From NCBI RefSeq assembly GCF_003429665.1, contig NZ_QUWK01000001.1, forward strand, positions 248,001 through 312,000: DNA of 64,000 nucleotides, given 5' to 3'. A program made the position numbers and the translations under genes. The notes below the pieces were generated by a model, which saw nothing but the letters and a program-made list of their open reading frames with translations, was not told where the DNA came from and did not search any database. Numbering within the stretch: position 1 is the first letter of the stretch; each line of letters starts with the position of its first letter. Origin of the DNA: Sphaerochaeta halotolerans (GTDB taxonomy: Bacteria; Spirochaetota; Spirochaetia; Sphaerochaetales; Sphaerochaetaceae). Positions 43,163-52,306 of this stretch are shown here, one piece after another.

Positions 43163-43633
43163 ATGGAATTCATCGAAACGAGTATATTAGCAAGCAAATT
43201 CAAGAATTCCTTGACGATGAATCTTATAGAGAATTGTAAAAACAGCAGGTTTATAGACCTGATGCTGGGGCTGTAATACCTGGGGCTGGAGGGCTGAGAA
43301 AAATTCGATGGTCAGGGAGTGGTCGTGGCAAACGTGGTGGTATACGGGTAATTTATTCCCCAATGGAGCGAGAGGAAAGGAATCAGCATGATGGTTCCTC
43401 TCCCGAGCGAGTGCAGGGAAAGCAAGGTGAGATACCCCGTCCCTTGGGGTGGAAAAGGAGGCAACGCCTCTTGAGTCCAGGGCTTGTCCTGGGGTATTGA
43501 TACCTTTCATTACCATATCCATTCTGATGGACAGTTTCTGTTGTTGTATGCCTATGCAAAGAACGTTACAGAGAACATAACAGAAGCACAATTGCAGAAG
43601 CTCTCGGCATTGGTTAGGAAGGAGCTAGTATGA
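43163..43633 (+). pseudogene. HigB/RelE-like toxin, broken by frameshift, stop and element insertion
   Basis: Three lesions. From the ATG at 43163 the frame starts MEFIETSI, then a single-base deletion shifts it to SKQIQEFLDDESYREL; a TAA replaces a probable Gln codon; [20 protein letters not shown] is then cut by the 155-bp element at 43356-43510; the reading resumes as YHIHSDGQFLLLYAYAKNV and ends EAQLQKLSALVRKELV with a TGA at 43631-43633 that overlaps the antitoxin's ATG. The pieces together form a typical HigB/RelE toxin. It cannot make active toxin. Confidence 0.85.
43356..43510 (+). repeat. 155-bp IS200/IS605-like miniature element, copy 2 (inside toxin pseudogene)
   Basis: Same as 16429-16583 (inverse) with seven base differences. 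Removing it restores the toxin reading GTA ATT TAT then TAC CAT ATC, so the element's ends are fixed to within a base or two. The insertion left no target duplication, as for IS200/IS605 elements, and its ends carry subterminal hairpins but no terminal inverted repeats. No transposase is coded inside. Confidence 0.8.
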
Positions 43634-43920
43634 ACGAGAAAGATTTTGAATTGTTGGTAGAGAGTATACAAGAAGGTGGAAAAATCCTGCGAAAGGAAAA
43701 AGAGCCTGCCCGTACTTTTGTATTCTCACCACCTGATATAAAAGGTATACGTAAAAACGTAAAGGCAACACAAATTGAATTTGCCTCAATGATTGGCGTC
43801 AGTGTAGCTATACTAAGGAATTGGGAACAGGGTAGGAGAACTCCAGAGGGGTCTGCTTTGGCCCTTCTAAAAGTAGCATCCGAGGATCCTCAATATATCA
43901 AGAAAATTCTGAACCGGTAA
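43630..43920 (+). CDS. HigA-like antitoxin (Xre-type HTH)
   Basis: 96 residues, with the HTH at about residues 40-75 (VKATQIEFASMIGVSVAILRNWEQG then RRTPEG). Xre-family antitoxin, intact and in frame. Its ATG overlaps the TGA of the toxin pseudogene. With the toxin dead it is an orphan DNA-binding protein that may still repress its own promoter. 43921-44096 holds no gene. Confidence 0.88.
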   Translation: MNEKDFELLVESIQEGGKILRKEKEPARTFVFSPPDIKGIRKNVKATQIEFASMIGVSVAILRNWEQGRRTPEGSALALLKVASEDPQYIKKILNR

Positions 43921-44096
43921 AAAAGATCCCAAGAGCTGCTTTTTGGGTTTATAGGTCTAGTGAAAGTACATAAGAGTAAAATGTAATTTCTGCCGTTTCA
44001 TTCCTTCTGAAGCAGTACCTAAAGTCCTCCGTAATTCAGAGCATTTTCCATGGCAAGAAACCAGACAGAAGTAAAGAATTGTAGTAACCTTATTGT

Positions 44097-44644
44097 ATGA
44101 AAACAAACATGCGTTCCTTCATGGTTTTGCTTGTTCTACTTGCCTCTCTTTTCACACCCTTGTTTGCAGAGGGAAGCGAGTATTCCCAGGCATTGGGAGT
44201 CCAGGTTGGGCGCTTGGCCGGGGTTGGTATAAGTTACCAGCGATGGCAGGAGCACATTGGCTACCAAGTAGCTGGTGGTTTGCTGTACCACCCAGAGATG
44301 GAGTATGGCAATGACCAACTGGTCTATAACATCGGGTTTGAGTTGCAATACCCCTTGGTGTACCACGAAGTGAACTCCTCTCTTGCCGGAACGCTTTATT
44401 TCGTAGGGGGAGTACACCACCAAGGGTATAGGAAGCAAAACTTACTTCAGCTGACCCTGACGTATATAGTGCTGGACCTCTCATCCTCAACTTGGGCATT
44501 GGAGGCGGAATAGGCGTCGAGACCATCCTCTTCAAACATTTTGCTATCAGTACTGAATTTGTCTATATGGGTATGTATGAGCTCAACACCTCCACGCTTA
44601 ATGTGGATATGTATCCTCAGGTAAGCCTCAGGTATCGGTTCTAA
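44097..44644 (+). pseudogene. Frameshifted outer-membrane beta-barrel-like protein
   Basis: Signal peptide (FMVLLVLLASLFTPLFAEG), then alternating beta strands. The first frame stops at 44513, but the second part continues in another frame from about 44467 (SAGPLILNLGIGGGIGVE) to a TAA at 44642 with a terminal RYRF typical of a barrel's last strand. The whole would be about 181 residues. A single indel near 44465-44475, or a sequencing error in this window, explains it. Confidence 0.75.
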
Positions 44645-44729
44645 TTCCTAAATACTAATGCAACGTGAGTGTTGCTAACACGCAAGAAAGCCGTACCATA
44701 CTCTCCGTAAAAATGGTACACTGGCCTAC

Positions 44730-45731
44730 ATGGAAAAGCTTGTAGGAAGAGCTGACGTTGCAAAGGCAGCAGGGGTATCTGAGTCCACGGTCTCCCGTGC
44801 ACTCAACGATTCCCCCCTTATCAGCGACAAGATCAAGAAGAAGGTACGTTTGGCCGCAGAACAGCTGGGCTATGTGCCCTCACGTACTGCTACGCTCTTT
44901 GCAAGCAATAGAAGCTTTGCCATTGGCTTTGTTGTTCCCTACTACAAGAAGATTTTACCCTTCACCCGTTCTTACTTTCCTGCATTGCTGGATGGGTTGT
45001 TGCTTGGAGCACTGCAGTACAACTACAATGTTGGCATCGTCTTTGAGAACTATCTGGGCAAGTACCGTAGTTACCGGGACCTCATTACCAGCCATAGCTA
45101 TGATGGTTTGATCTTCGCTATCACCAAGGACCAGTTTCCTGAGATTGACCCTCTCATCGAGCACGACCTTCCCTTTGTACTGGTGAACAACTACCAAGAG
45201 GGTGCCGCAAGTATCTATGCACGTCCTGATGAGGGAATGAGGAAGGCCTTTGCCCATGCCCATGAGCTCGGACACCACCACATCGGGTATGTGACCGGAG
45301 ACCTTCAGTTCAAGAATGGTAAGGATAGGCTCCAAGCATTTGAAGAACTTGCCTCCCACTACCACCTACAGACAACCATTGTTGAAGGAAACTTCTCCAG
45401 AAACTCAGGCTTCAATGCCTTTAGGCAGTTCGGGAGAAAGGAGTCATTGGTTATGACTGCCAGTGACCGGCAGGCCTTCGGCTTCCTGCAGGCCTGTAGT
45501 GAGCACTCCAAGAAAGTTCCCCAGGACATCTCTCTTATTGGATACGACAACTTCCAGCCGGCGGGTACCAGTACTCCTCCCTTGACTACTGTCGACCATC
45601 CGATCATGCAGATGGGAAGTGAGGCAGTACAGATGTTGGTCAACATGATCGAGCACGGGAAAGCAGCAGAACAAAGATGGGCAGAGACCGGATTTGTGGT
45701 TCGAAAGTCCACCCGACCCCTGGGAGAATGA
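44730..45731 (+). CDS. LacI-family transcriptional regulator
   Basis: 333 residues: an N-terminal LacI HTH (4-50, VAKAAGVSESTVSRALND), then a periplasmic-binding-protein-like ligand domain (60-330). First gene of the cluster that ends with an RbsABC-type importer, so it likely senses the imported sugar or polyol. Its 3' end meets the first dehydrogenase gene directly. Operators are probably the ACGTGCGA repeats at 47573-47627 or similar sites. Confidence 0.92.
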   Translation: MEKLVGRADVAKAAGVSESTVSRALNDSPLISDKIKKKVRLAAEQLGYVPSRTATLFASNRSFAIGFVVPYYKKILPFTRSYFPALLDGLLLGALQYNYNVGIVFENYLGKYRSYRDLITSHSYDGLIFAITKDQFPEIDPLIEHDLPFVLVNNYQEGAASIYARPDEGMRKAFAHAHELGHHHIGYVTGDLQFKNGKDRLQAFEELASHYHLQTTIVEGNFSRNSGFNAFRQFGRKESLVMTASDRQAFGFLQACSEHSKKVPQDISLIGYDNFQPAGTSTPPLTTVDHPIMQMGSEAVQMLVNMIEHGKAAEQRWAETGFVVRKSTRPLGE

Positions 45732-46688
45732 ATGATGAAACTTGTCATAGTGGGATGTGGAGGAATGGGGACGTACCAAGCCCAGAAATTTCGGGCCCTC
45801 GGAGCCCAGATTGTAGGCGCGATCGATCACAACGAGGAGCACCTGGGGCGTTTCTGTGAAACCTTTGAAGTGGAAGAGAGCTACAGCAATCTGGATATGA
45901 TCTCCTCCTTCTCTCTTAGGGCTGATGCCCTGAGTTGCTGTCTCCCTGACTGTTTTCACGTTTTCTGCTGTGAGGCAGCGGTGAGAGCAAATCTGGCAGT
46001 GTTCTGCGAAAAACCGCTCACCTCAACCCAAGAAGAGGCTGATTTGTTGGCAAGGCTCCCAAAAAAACACCCATTCATGGTGAATTTTTCAAAACGACAT
46101 ATCCCTGCACTCTCTGCAGTCCAGGGAGTCCTTTCTCGTGGTGTGCTTGGGAAAATCGAGCATATTCAGATTTCCTACCTGCAAAGCTGGTATAAGAGCC
46201 ATATCTGGGGAGACCCAGAGGAGGTCTCTCGCTGGAAATGGAGATTGCTGCCTGCCTATAATCTGGGTGGTTGTCTCTCTGACCTCGGTAGCCACCTGAT
46301 TGATATCCTCTTTCTTCTTTTTGGAACAGTCCGCTATGAAAAAAAGACTCATGAGGTCACCACACCAGCCTTGGTTGAATATGGGGCTTTGTTGCGTGTA
46401 GGGAACAACATCCCTTGCACGCTGCACTGTTCCTACCAAGATCCAGAGTGGGATGACTCCTTGCAACTGACCATACAGGGTAGTGAAGCTACTCTCACTA
46501 TGAATACCTCACTCGATAGGAAGCAGGTGACTCTTACCACGAAGGACGGTATTTCTACAAAGGTGGAAGGAATACCGTCTGTTTCCACCTATCAGAGGTT
46601 CTTCAACGCTGTCAGGAGCATGACAACTGTAACCCCTGCGTTTGAAGATGGGTATAGGGTACAACAACTCTTGGAGGTAATGCGATGA
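45732..46688 (+). CDS. Gfo/Idh/MocA-family oxidoreductase 1
   Basis: 318 residues. N-terminal NAD(P) Rossmann motif GCGGMGTYQAQ (9-19), FCEKPLTSTQEE holding the usual EKP, and a C-terminal substrate domain with the DLGSHLIDILFLL catalytic region. Oxidises or reduces a sugar, polyol or keto-sugar. GGGAG before the first of two tandem ATGs; 45735 is the alternative. Overlaps the downstream epimerase gene by four bases. Confidence 0.88.
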   Translation: MMKLVIVGCGGMGTYQAQKFRALGAQIVGAIDHNEEHLGRFCETFEVEESYSNLDMISSFSLRADALSCCLPDCFHVFCCEAAVRANLAVFCEKPLTSTQEEADLLARLPKKHPFMVNFSKRHIPALSAVQGVLSRGVLGKIEHIQISYLQSWYKSHIWGDPEEVSRWKWRLLPAYNLGGCLSDLGSHLIDILFLLFGTVRYEKKTHEVTTPALVEYGALLRVGNNIPCTLHCSYQDPEWDDSLQLTIQGSEATLTMNTSLDRKQVTLTTKDGISTKVEGIPSVSTYQRFFNAVRSMTTVTPAFEDGYRVQQLLEVMR

Positions 46689-47524
46689 GGAACATACAGC
46701 TCGGAGCTTTGCTATATGCCTCAGAGGTGAACAATGAGCATCTCGAAACGCTGAAAGAAATGGGCTTTGAAACAATCAGCATCTGCTTCTGGGAAACCCT
46801 AGGGGAAACCGATTTTGCCAGTCTTGCACGTTGTGTAGGGGAAGCAGGGCTACCTGTTACTGCTCTTTCCCTCTGGGGCAACCCGCTTGCAAATGAAGAG
46901 GTACGCCAGGGATTAACAACCCTCATTGATCAAGCTTATCGGTTCGGGAATCCGTTTGTAACGGGCTTTGCCGGGCGTGTCCCTGCTGGGAGCGTTGATG
47001 CATCGTTGCCCAAGTTCAAGGAAGTGTTCAGCGAATTGCTGGAACAGATTTATCGCCATAATTGCAGGGGATTGCTCTTGGAGAACTGCAGGATGGGAGA
47101 TCTCTGGAAACGGGGTGCCTGGAATATTGCAATCAATGATGCGGCGTGGTCTCTAATCTTCAATACCCTTGATGATCCCCTCCTTGGACTTGAGTGGGAG
47201 CCATGTCACCAGGTGGAGGCATTGGTCGAACCACTTGCTCAACTGACACGTTGGAAAGCAAAGGTGCTACATGTACATGGCAAGGATGCTCATGTGGATG
47301 CTACCTTGCTCAGTGAGATCGGCCTGTATGCTCCCAATAAGGCCATCAAGCCTACGCTGCCTGGTTTTGGCGATACCGACTGGAGGTCCTTGATGCAGAT
47401 TCTCCATGAGGGAGGCTACCAGGGTAGCATCGACATAGAGGCTGGAGGACCCTCCTTTTTTGCCAATTTTGAGGAGACAGTAGCTTCTCTCGCCTATCTC
47501 AAGGAGTGTCGCAGGAGCTTGTAA
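46685..47524 (+). CDS. Sugar phosphate isomerase/epimerase-like TIM barrel 1
   Basis: 279 residues, AP-endonuclease-2/xylose-isomerase-like family. Metal-site residues occur at LLLENC, GLEWEPCHQ, VLHVHGKDAH and IDIEAGGPSF. Likely acts on a keto-sugar or inosose; precise activity unknown. ATGA overlap with the preceding dehydrogenase. Last gene of the first transcription unit with the regulator; a new promoter region follows. Confidence 0.85.
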   Translation: MRNIQLGALLYASEVNNEHLETLKEMGFETISICFWETLGETDFASLARCVGEAGLPVTALSLWGNPLANEEVRQGLTTLIDQAYRFGNPFVTGFAGRVPAGSVDASLPKFKEVFSELLEQIYRHNCRGLLLENCRMGDLWKRGAWNIAINDAAWSLIFNTLDDPLLGLEWEPCHQVEALVEPLAQLTRWKAKVLHVHGKDAHVDATLLSEIGLYAPNKAIKPTLPGFGDTDWRSLMQILHEGGYQGSIDIEAGGPSFFANFEETVASLAYLKECRRSL

Positions 47525-47540
47525 TAGTCGGTATTGTCCC

Positions 47541-47633
47541 TTGCAAAACTCAGAATACATGGTACGATTATCACGTGCGAAACAAATACGTGCGATGCTT
47601 CTAGGGATGTTATGCACGCACGTGCATAGGAGG
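47541..47633 (+). promoter_or_regulatory. Promoter with repeated ACGTGC operator motifs
   Basis: TTGCAA (47541-47546) and TACGAT (47563-47568), 16 bp apart, form a likely promoter. ACGTGCGA occurs twice as direct repeats at 47573-47580 and 47588-47595, and a third ACGTGC lies in a perfect inverted pair ATGCACG-CA-CGTGCAT at 47612-47627, directly against the AGGAGG ribosome site. Likely LacI-type operators controlling the next five genes. Confidence 0.6.
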
Positions 47634-47638
47634 AAAAT

Positions 47639-48778
47639 ATGGAACAAATTGCCTATGGAATGATTGGAGGTGGAAAAGGAGCCTTTATAGGGGATGTGCA
47701 TCGAAAAGCCATTCGTCTTGATAATCTTGCCGTCTTGAAAGCCGGCTGTTTTTCACGGGACGTGGAGAAATCGAAAGCTTTTGGAACAGAGCTCGGTATT
47801 AAGGGCGACCGCCTCTATACTGATTACCACGAGATGGCAGAGAAGGAAGCAAGCAGGGAAGACGGTATTGCCTTTGCTGTTTGTGTTACTCCCAACGCTT
47901 CCCACTATGACATATGCAAGGCGTTCCTTTCCAAGGGAATTCATGTGGTGTGTGACAAACCCTTGACGTGGACTGTTGAGCAGAGTGAGGAGCTGATGAG
48001 GATCAGCAAGGAGAAGAACCTGCTTTTTGGTGTCACCTACTCCTATACCGGATACCCTGTAGTGAAGCAGATGCGCAAGATGATTCAGGATGGCAAGCTG
48101 GGAAAGATCCGATTTGTAAACGCCGAGTACCCGCAGGATTGGCTGGCTGGTCCAGTTGATGAACATAGCTCCATTGCTCCCTGGAGAATGGATCCCAAGG
48201 TAGCAGGGGCAACAAACTGTCTTGGTGATATCGGCAGCCATATCGAGAACTTGGTTGCAACGGTTACCGGGAAGAAGATCAAGAAGGTCTGTGCACGTCT
48301 TGACAGTTTGGTTGAGGGCAGGACGCTGGATGACAATGCCTCGGTGATGGTTGAGTATGAGGGAGGAGGCAAGGGACTCTACTGGTCAAGCCAGATTGCC
48401 TTCGGGTATGACAATGCACTGCGTATCCGCATCTTTGGTGAGAAAGGAAGCTTGGAGTGGGTCCAGGAGGATCCAGATTACTTCTACTTTACCCCGTGTG
48501 ACGGACCGAAACAGAAGTGGAGCCGTGGGCGAGACCAATTTGATGAGAGCGCCCAGCAATACTCACGTGTGCCTGCAGGACACCCCGAGGGGCTCTATGA
48601 GGCATTCGCAAATATCTATAAACCCTTCATTCTGGCACTCTCAAAGCAACTCCGTGGAGAAAAGCTGGATGAGATTGATCTTGACTTCCCCACAGTCGAG
48701 GCTGGCCTCGAGGGTGTGAAATTCATCAATCGGTGCCTGGAGAGCAGTAAGCAGGGCTCTGTTTGGGTCAACCTATAA
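47639..48778 (+). CDS. Gfo/Idh/MocA-family oxidoreductase 2
   Basis: 379 residues. Nucleotide motif GMIGGGKGAFIG (7-18), VCDKPLTWT (EKP-like, with D) and LGDIGSHIENL with the catalytic Asp/His area. Longer than its cluster partner by about 60 residues, mostly in the second domain. This group includes myo-inositol and 3-keto-sugar dehydrogenases; paired with an epimerase gene next door (27 bp), a keto-sugar route is likely. Confidence 0.9.
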   Translation: MEQIAYGMIGGGKGAFIGDVHRKAIRLDNLAVLKAGCFSRDVEKSKAFGTELGIKGDRLYTDYHEMAEKEASREDGIAFAVCVTPNASHYDICKAFLSKGIHVVCDKPLTWTVEQSEELMRISKEKNLLFGVTYSYTGYPVVKQMRKMIQDGKLGKIRFVNAEYPQDWLAGPVDEHSSIAPWRMDPKVAGATNCLGDIGSHIENLVATVTGKKIKKVCARLDSLVEGRTLDDNASVMVEYEGGGKGLYWSSQIAFGYDNALRIRIFGEKGSLEWVQEDPDYFYFTPCDGPKQKWSRGRDQFDESAQQYSRVPAGHPEGLYEAFANIYKPFILALSKQLRGEKLDEIDLDFPTVEAGLEGVKFINRCLESSKQGSVWVNL

Positions 48779-48805
48779 GAAACAACTAAGAAAAGGAGCA
48801 AATCC

Positions 48806-49798
48806 ATGGCTAGAATGGTAACTATTTTTACAGGACAGTGGGCAGACCTTCCGTTTGAGAAGATGTGCGAGACCGTAAGTGGAATGGGTTATGACGGGGT
48901 CGAGATTGCCTGTTGGGGTGATCACATGAACGTTGAGAAGGCTGCAAAGGATCCTGCCTATGTTGCAGAGAAGCAAGCAATCCTGAAGAAATACAACCTT
49001 GGATGCTATGCCTTGGGAAATCATCTTGCCGGACAGTGTGTCGGAGATGCCTTCGGCGATCCTCGTCTTGCAGGCTTCGCACCCAAGAGCCTCAAGGGTG
49101 ATGACAAGGCAATCCGCCAGTGGGGTATTGATCAGATGAAATACACCGCACAGGCGGCAAAGAACATGGGTTGCTCGGTGGTCACCGGCTTTATGGGCAG
49201 TCCTATCTGGAAGTACTTCTATTCATTCCCTGCCAACACAGAGCAGTTGATCGAGGAAGGATATCAGGAAATCTACGACCTCTGGACCCCGATCCTCGAT
49301 GAGTTCGACAAACAGGGTGTGAAGTTTGCACTCGAGGTACACCCCTCGGAGATTGCCTATGACTATTACAGTACCCAACGTCTCTTGGAGAAGTTTGAGA
49401 GGAGAGAAGCCCTTGGGATCAACTTCGACCCAAGCCACCTGCAGTGGCAAGGGCTCAATCCAGCACTTTTCTTCCGTGACTTTGCTCCCAAAATCTACCA
49501 TGTGCATATCAAGGACAGCTTGGTGAAGCTGGATGGAAGGAGCGGTATTCTTGGTTCCCACCTTGCCTTCGGTGATTTGAGAAGAGGGTGGAACTTCGTG
49601 TCCCCAGGTCATGGGGATGTCGACTTTGACATGATCATCCGCGAGGCGAATGCAGCCGGATACCGCGGCCCCTTGTCAGTTGAATGGGAAGACAATGGCA
49701 TGGATCGGTTGTTCGGTGCGAGAGAAGCACTTAACCTGGTAAGAAGCGTTGATTTCGATCCCTCGAATGTTGATTTCGATGGAGCAATGGAGAATTGA
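48806..49798 (+). CDS. Sugar phosphate isomerase/epimerase-like TIM barrel 2
   Basis: 330 residues. TIM barrel with metal ligands at EVHPSE, NFDPSHLQWQG, YHVHIKD and SVEWEDN, the inosose isomerase/3-keto-sugar epimerase pattern. Encoded between the second dehydrogenase and the importer's ATPase; its stop codon shares a base with the ATPase start. AAAAGGAG before the ATG. Confidence 0.9.
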   Translation: MARMVTIFTGQWADLPFEKMCETVSGMGYDGVEIACWGDHMNVEKAAKDPAYVAEKQAILKKYNLGCYALGNHLAGQCVGDAFGDPRLAGFAPKSLKGDDKAIRQWGIDQMKYTAQAAKNMGCSVVTGFMGSPIWKYFYSFPANTEQLIEEGYQEIYDLWTPILDEFDKQGVKFALEVHPSEIAYDYYSTQRLLEKFERREALGINFDPSHLQWQGLNPALFFRDFAPKIYHVHIKDSLVKLDGRSGILGSHLAFGDLRRGWNFVSPGHGDVDFDMIIREANAAGYRGPLSVEWEDNGMDRLFGAREALNLVRSVDFDPSNVDFDGAMEN

Positions 49799-51318
49799 TG
49801 GACGAACCTAAGATCCTTCTCAGCTTGGAAGGCATAGTCAAGGAATTCTCATCCGTCCGTGTGCTCGACCGGGTCTCCTTCAATATTCGAGAGGGGGAGA
49901 TCATGGGGCTCATCGGGGAGAATGGTGCTGGTAAATCGACATTGATGAAGATTCTCAGTGGGATTTACCAGAAGACCGAGGGAACCATCCGCATGGATGG
50001 TCAACTCACCAATATCCCCGACTACATTACGGCAAAACGACTGGGGATCGGCATCGTTCCCCAGGAGTTCAACCTGATCAACTATCTGACGGTGTTTGAG
50101 AATATATTTCTTGGAAACGAGATTCATAAGGGACTCCTCCTGGACAAGTCCAAGATGAGAGAGCAAGCCAAGGCGCAACTTGAAATCTTGAAGATGCCGC
50201 TCGACGTGAATAAGTACATCAGTGAGCTCTCGGTGGCTGAAAAGCAAATGGTTGAGATAGCGAAGGCCATGATTCTCGATACAAGGGTTCTGATCTTTGA
50301 TGAGCCGACCACCACCCTTACCCCGGTAGAGGTTAGGACCCTGTTCTCCTTGATGCGAAAGCTCAAGGAGAAGAAGGTCACCATGCTCTTTGTGAGCCAT
50401 AAGCTGCAGGAGGTCATGAATATCTGTGACCGGGTTACCGTGCTCAGGGACGGGAAACTTGTGAGTGTGGATGAAGTGGCCAATCTCGATGCAAATATCC
50501 TTGCGAAGAAGATGGTTGGAAGAGACTTCAGTCAGGTGTTTCCTCCAAAAAAAGACAGGAGGGCGGAAGAGTATGTGCTTGAGGTGGAGAACCTCAGTAG
50601 CGGTAACATGGTGAAAGATGTCTCGTTTTCCCTGCATCGGGGAGAGATCCTGGGCTTTGCCGGTCTTGTTGGCTCCGGGCGTACCGAAACGATGGAGGCG
50701 GTGATGGGGCTCAGAAAATTGGAGTCTGGAGAGATTCGTATCAAGGGTAAGCCGGTGAGAATACGAAATGCCAAGGATGCTGTCTCCCATGGACTTGGGT
50801 ACATCAGCGAGGACAGGCAGGGCAAGGGTATCGTCATGAACTATGACATTATCAAGAACATCAGCTTGATCTCCCTGAAGGATAAGTATATGAAGGGGTT
50901 CCTGATTGATAAGAAGGCCGAAACAGCAGCAAGTGACCATTATATCGATGAGTTCAACATTGTGGCCGCTTCAGCCAAGTCGGAGCTACGGTTCTTCAGC
51001 GGGGGAAACCAACAGAAAGTATATCTTGCACGTTGGATGGATACCGACCCTGAGATTCTCATCCTTGATGAGCCGACCAGGGGAATCGATATCAATGCGA
51101 AGCGGGAAATCTATGAGTTTATCCACCGCCTTTCCGAGGCGAGGATCAGTTGCATCATCATCTCCTCTGAGATGGAGGAGATTATTGGCATGTGCAACCG
51201 AGCCTACGTCATGCGGGAAGGAAAGATAGCCAGCTGCTTGAATGAGGATCAGATTACTGAGGAAAACATAGTCTTCAATGCGACAGGAATCAAGAAAGGT
51301 GTAGAAAAAGATGGGTGA
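49798..51318 (+). CDS. RbsA/MglA-type sugar ABC importer ATPase
   Basis: 506 residues with two fused ATPase domains. First: GENGAGKS (Walker A), LSVAEKQMVEIAKAM (signature region) and LIFDEPT. Second: a degenerate GLVGSGRTETME instead of Walker A, SGGNQQKVYLARW and LILDEPTRGID; this asymmetry is normal for the family. Drives import through the permease encoded next, with which it overlaps by eight bases. ATG at 49798 is preferred to the TTG three bases before. Confidence 0.95.
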   Translation: MDEPKILLSLEGIVKEFSSVRVLDRVSFNIREGEIMGLIGENGAGKSTLMKILSGIYQKTEGTIRMDGQLTNIPDYITAKRLGIGIVPQEFNLINYLTVFENIFLGNEIHKGLLLDKSKMREQAKAQLEILKMPLDVNKYISELSVAEKQMVEIAKAMILDTRVLIFDEPTTTLTPVEVRTLFSLMRKLKEKKVTMLFVSHKLQEVMNICDRVTVLRDGKLVSVDEVANLDANILAKKMVGRDFSQVFPPKKDRRAEEYVLEVENLSSGNMVKDVSFSLHRGEILGFAGLVGSGRTETMEAVMGLRKLESGEIRIKGKPVRIRNAKDAVSHGLGYISEDRQGKGIVMNYDIIKNISLISLKDKYMKGFLIDKKAETAASDHYIDEFNIVAASAKSELRFFSGGNQQKVYLARWMDTDPEILILDEPTRGIDINAKREIYEFIHRLSEARISCIIISSEMEEIIGMCNRAYVMREGKIASCLNEDQITEENIVFNATGIKKGVEKDG

Positions 51319-52282
51319 GAATAAACTGCTGTCATCTATGAAAAAGTTTCGGTTCAAGGATCATTCCCTGGGGATGGCGTTCCTTATCCTTGTGGTGATC
51401 GCCACCATTCTCGGGTGGCCCAATTTCCTGAAGATCAGGAACCTGACGAACATTCTTAGGCAAATCTCCTATACAGGGATCATTGGCTTGGGGATGACGC
51501 TGGTCATCATCAGTGGGGGTATTGATCTCTCGGTAGGTTCCATGACCGCCTTTGTAGGGGGAATTGCAATCTATTTTCTCAATCTCTTTGGTCCTGAGTC
51601 AATCTGGGGTATAGTCCTGACCTTTCTCTTTGCCTTGGTGCTAGGATCGCTCTGCGGAGCACTCAACGGTTTGTTGGTGGCCAAGTTCAAGATGGCACCG
51701 TTCATCGTTACCCTCGGTACCATGTCGATTTTCCGCTCTCTGATCCAGTACTTCTCCAATGCAGGTACCATCCTCTCGGAGAATATGGATTATGGAAAGC
51801 TGGGCAGCGGCGTATTATTAGGCCTTCCTATTCCGGTCTGGTGTTTCTTCATCGTGGGAATTCTCTTGCATATTATATTGAACCATACGAGTTTTGGCCG
51901 GTATCTCTGTGCAACAGGAAGCAATGAGCAGGTTGCGAAGTACTCGGCGATAAACATCATCATTGTGAAGTGGCTTCCTTACATCATCACAGGCTTCACG
52001 GTTGGAATGACGGCGGTGATGTGGTCGAGCAGACTCAACTGCATCAACCCCAGCGACGGTGCTGGATATGAAATGGACGCAATTGCAGCGGTGGTCATCG
52101 GGGGAACCCTGATGAGCGGAGGAAAGGGAAGCGTCATCGGTACCATGATGGGGGCGGTGATGCTTGGGATCATAAACAATATGCTTGTTATGGGGGGCGT
52201 CAGTGCTTTCCTGCAGCAGGCAGTAAAAGGGTTTGTCATTATTGTTGCGGTGCTCTTGCAGTACAACAACGGTAACAAATAA
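51311..52282 (+). CDS. RbsC-type sugar ABC permease
   Basis: 323 residues, about ten membrane helices; GLGMTLVIISGGIDLSVGS, LNGLLVAKFKMAPFIVTLGT and AVVIGGTLMSGGKGSVIGT are the monosaccharide-permease signatures. Forms the channel, probably as a dimer. Overlaps the ATPase gene by eight bases and is followed after 24 bases by the binding protein. Confidence 0.95.
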   Translation: MGENKLLSSMKKFRFKDHSLGMAFLILVVIATILGWPNFLKIRNLTNILRQISYTGIIGLGMTLVIISGGIDLSVGSMTAFVGGIAIYFLNLFGPESIWGIVLTFLFALVLGSLCGALNGLLVAKFKMAPFIVTLGTMSIFRSLIQYFSNAGTILSENMDYGKLGSGVLLGLPIPVWCFFIVGILLHIILNHTSFGRYLCATGSNEQVAKYSAINIIIVKWLPYIITGFTVGMTAVMWSSRLNCINPSDGAGYEMDAIAAVVIGGTLMSGGKGSVIGTMMGAVMLGIINNMLVMGGVSAFLQQAVKGFVIIVAVLLQYNNGNK

Positions 52283-52306
52283 AGGTTCAATCAAGGAGGA
52301 TTGGAA

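Noticed and set aside
49849-50940. Reverse-strand open frame of 363 codons over the ABC ATPase gene
   Set aside because: Antisense to a gene with all ABC motifs; no domain and no ribosome site.
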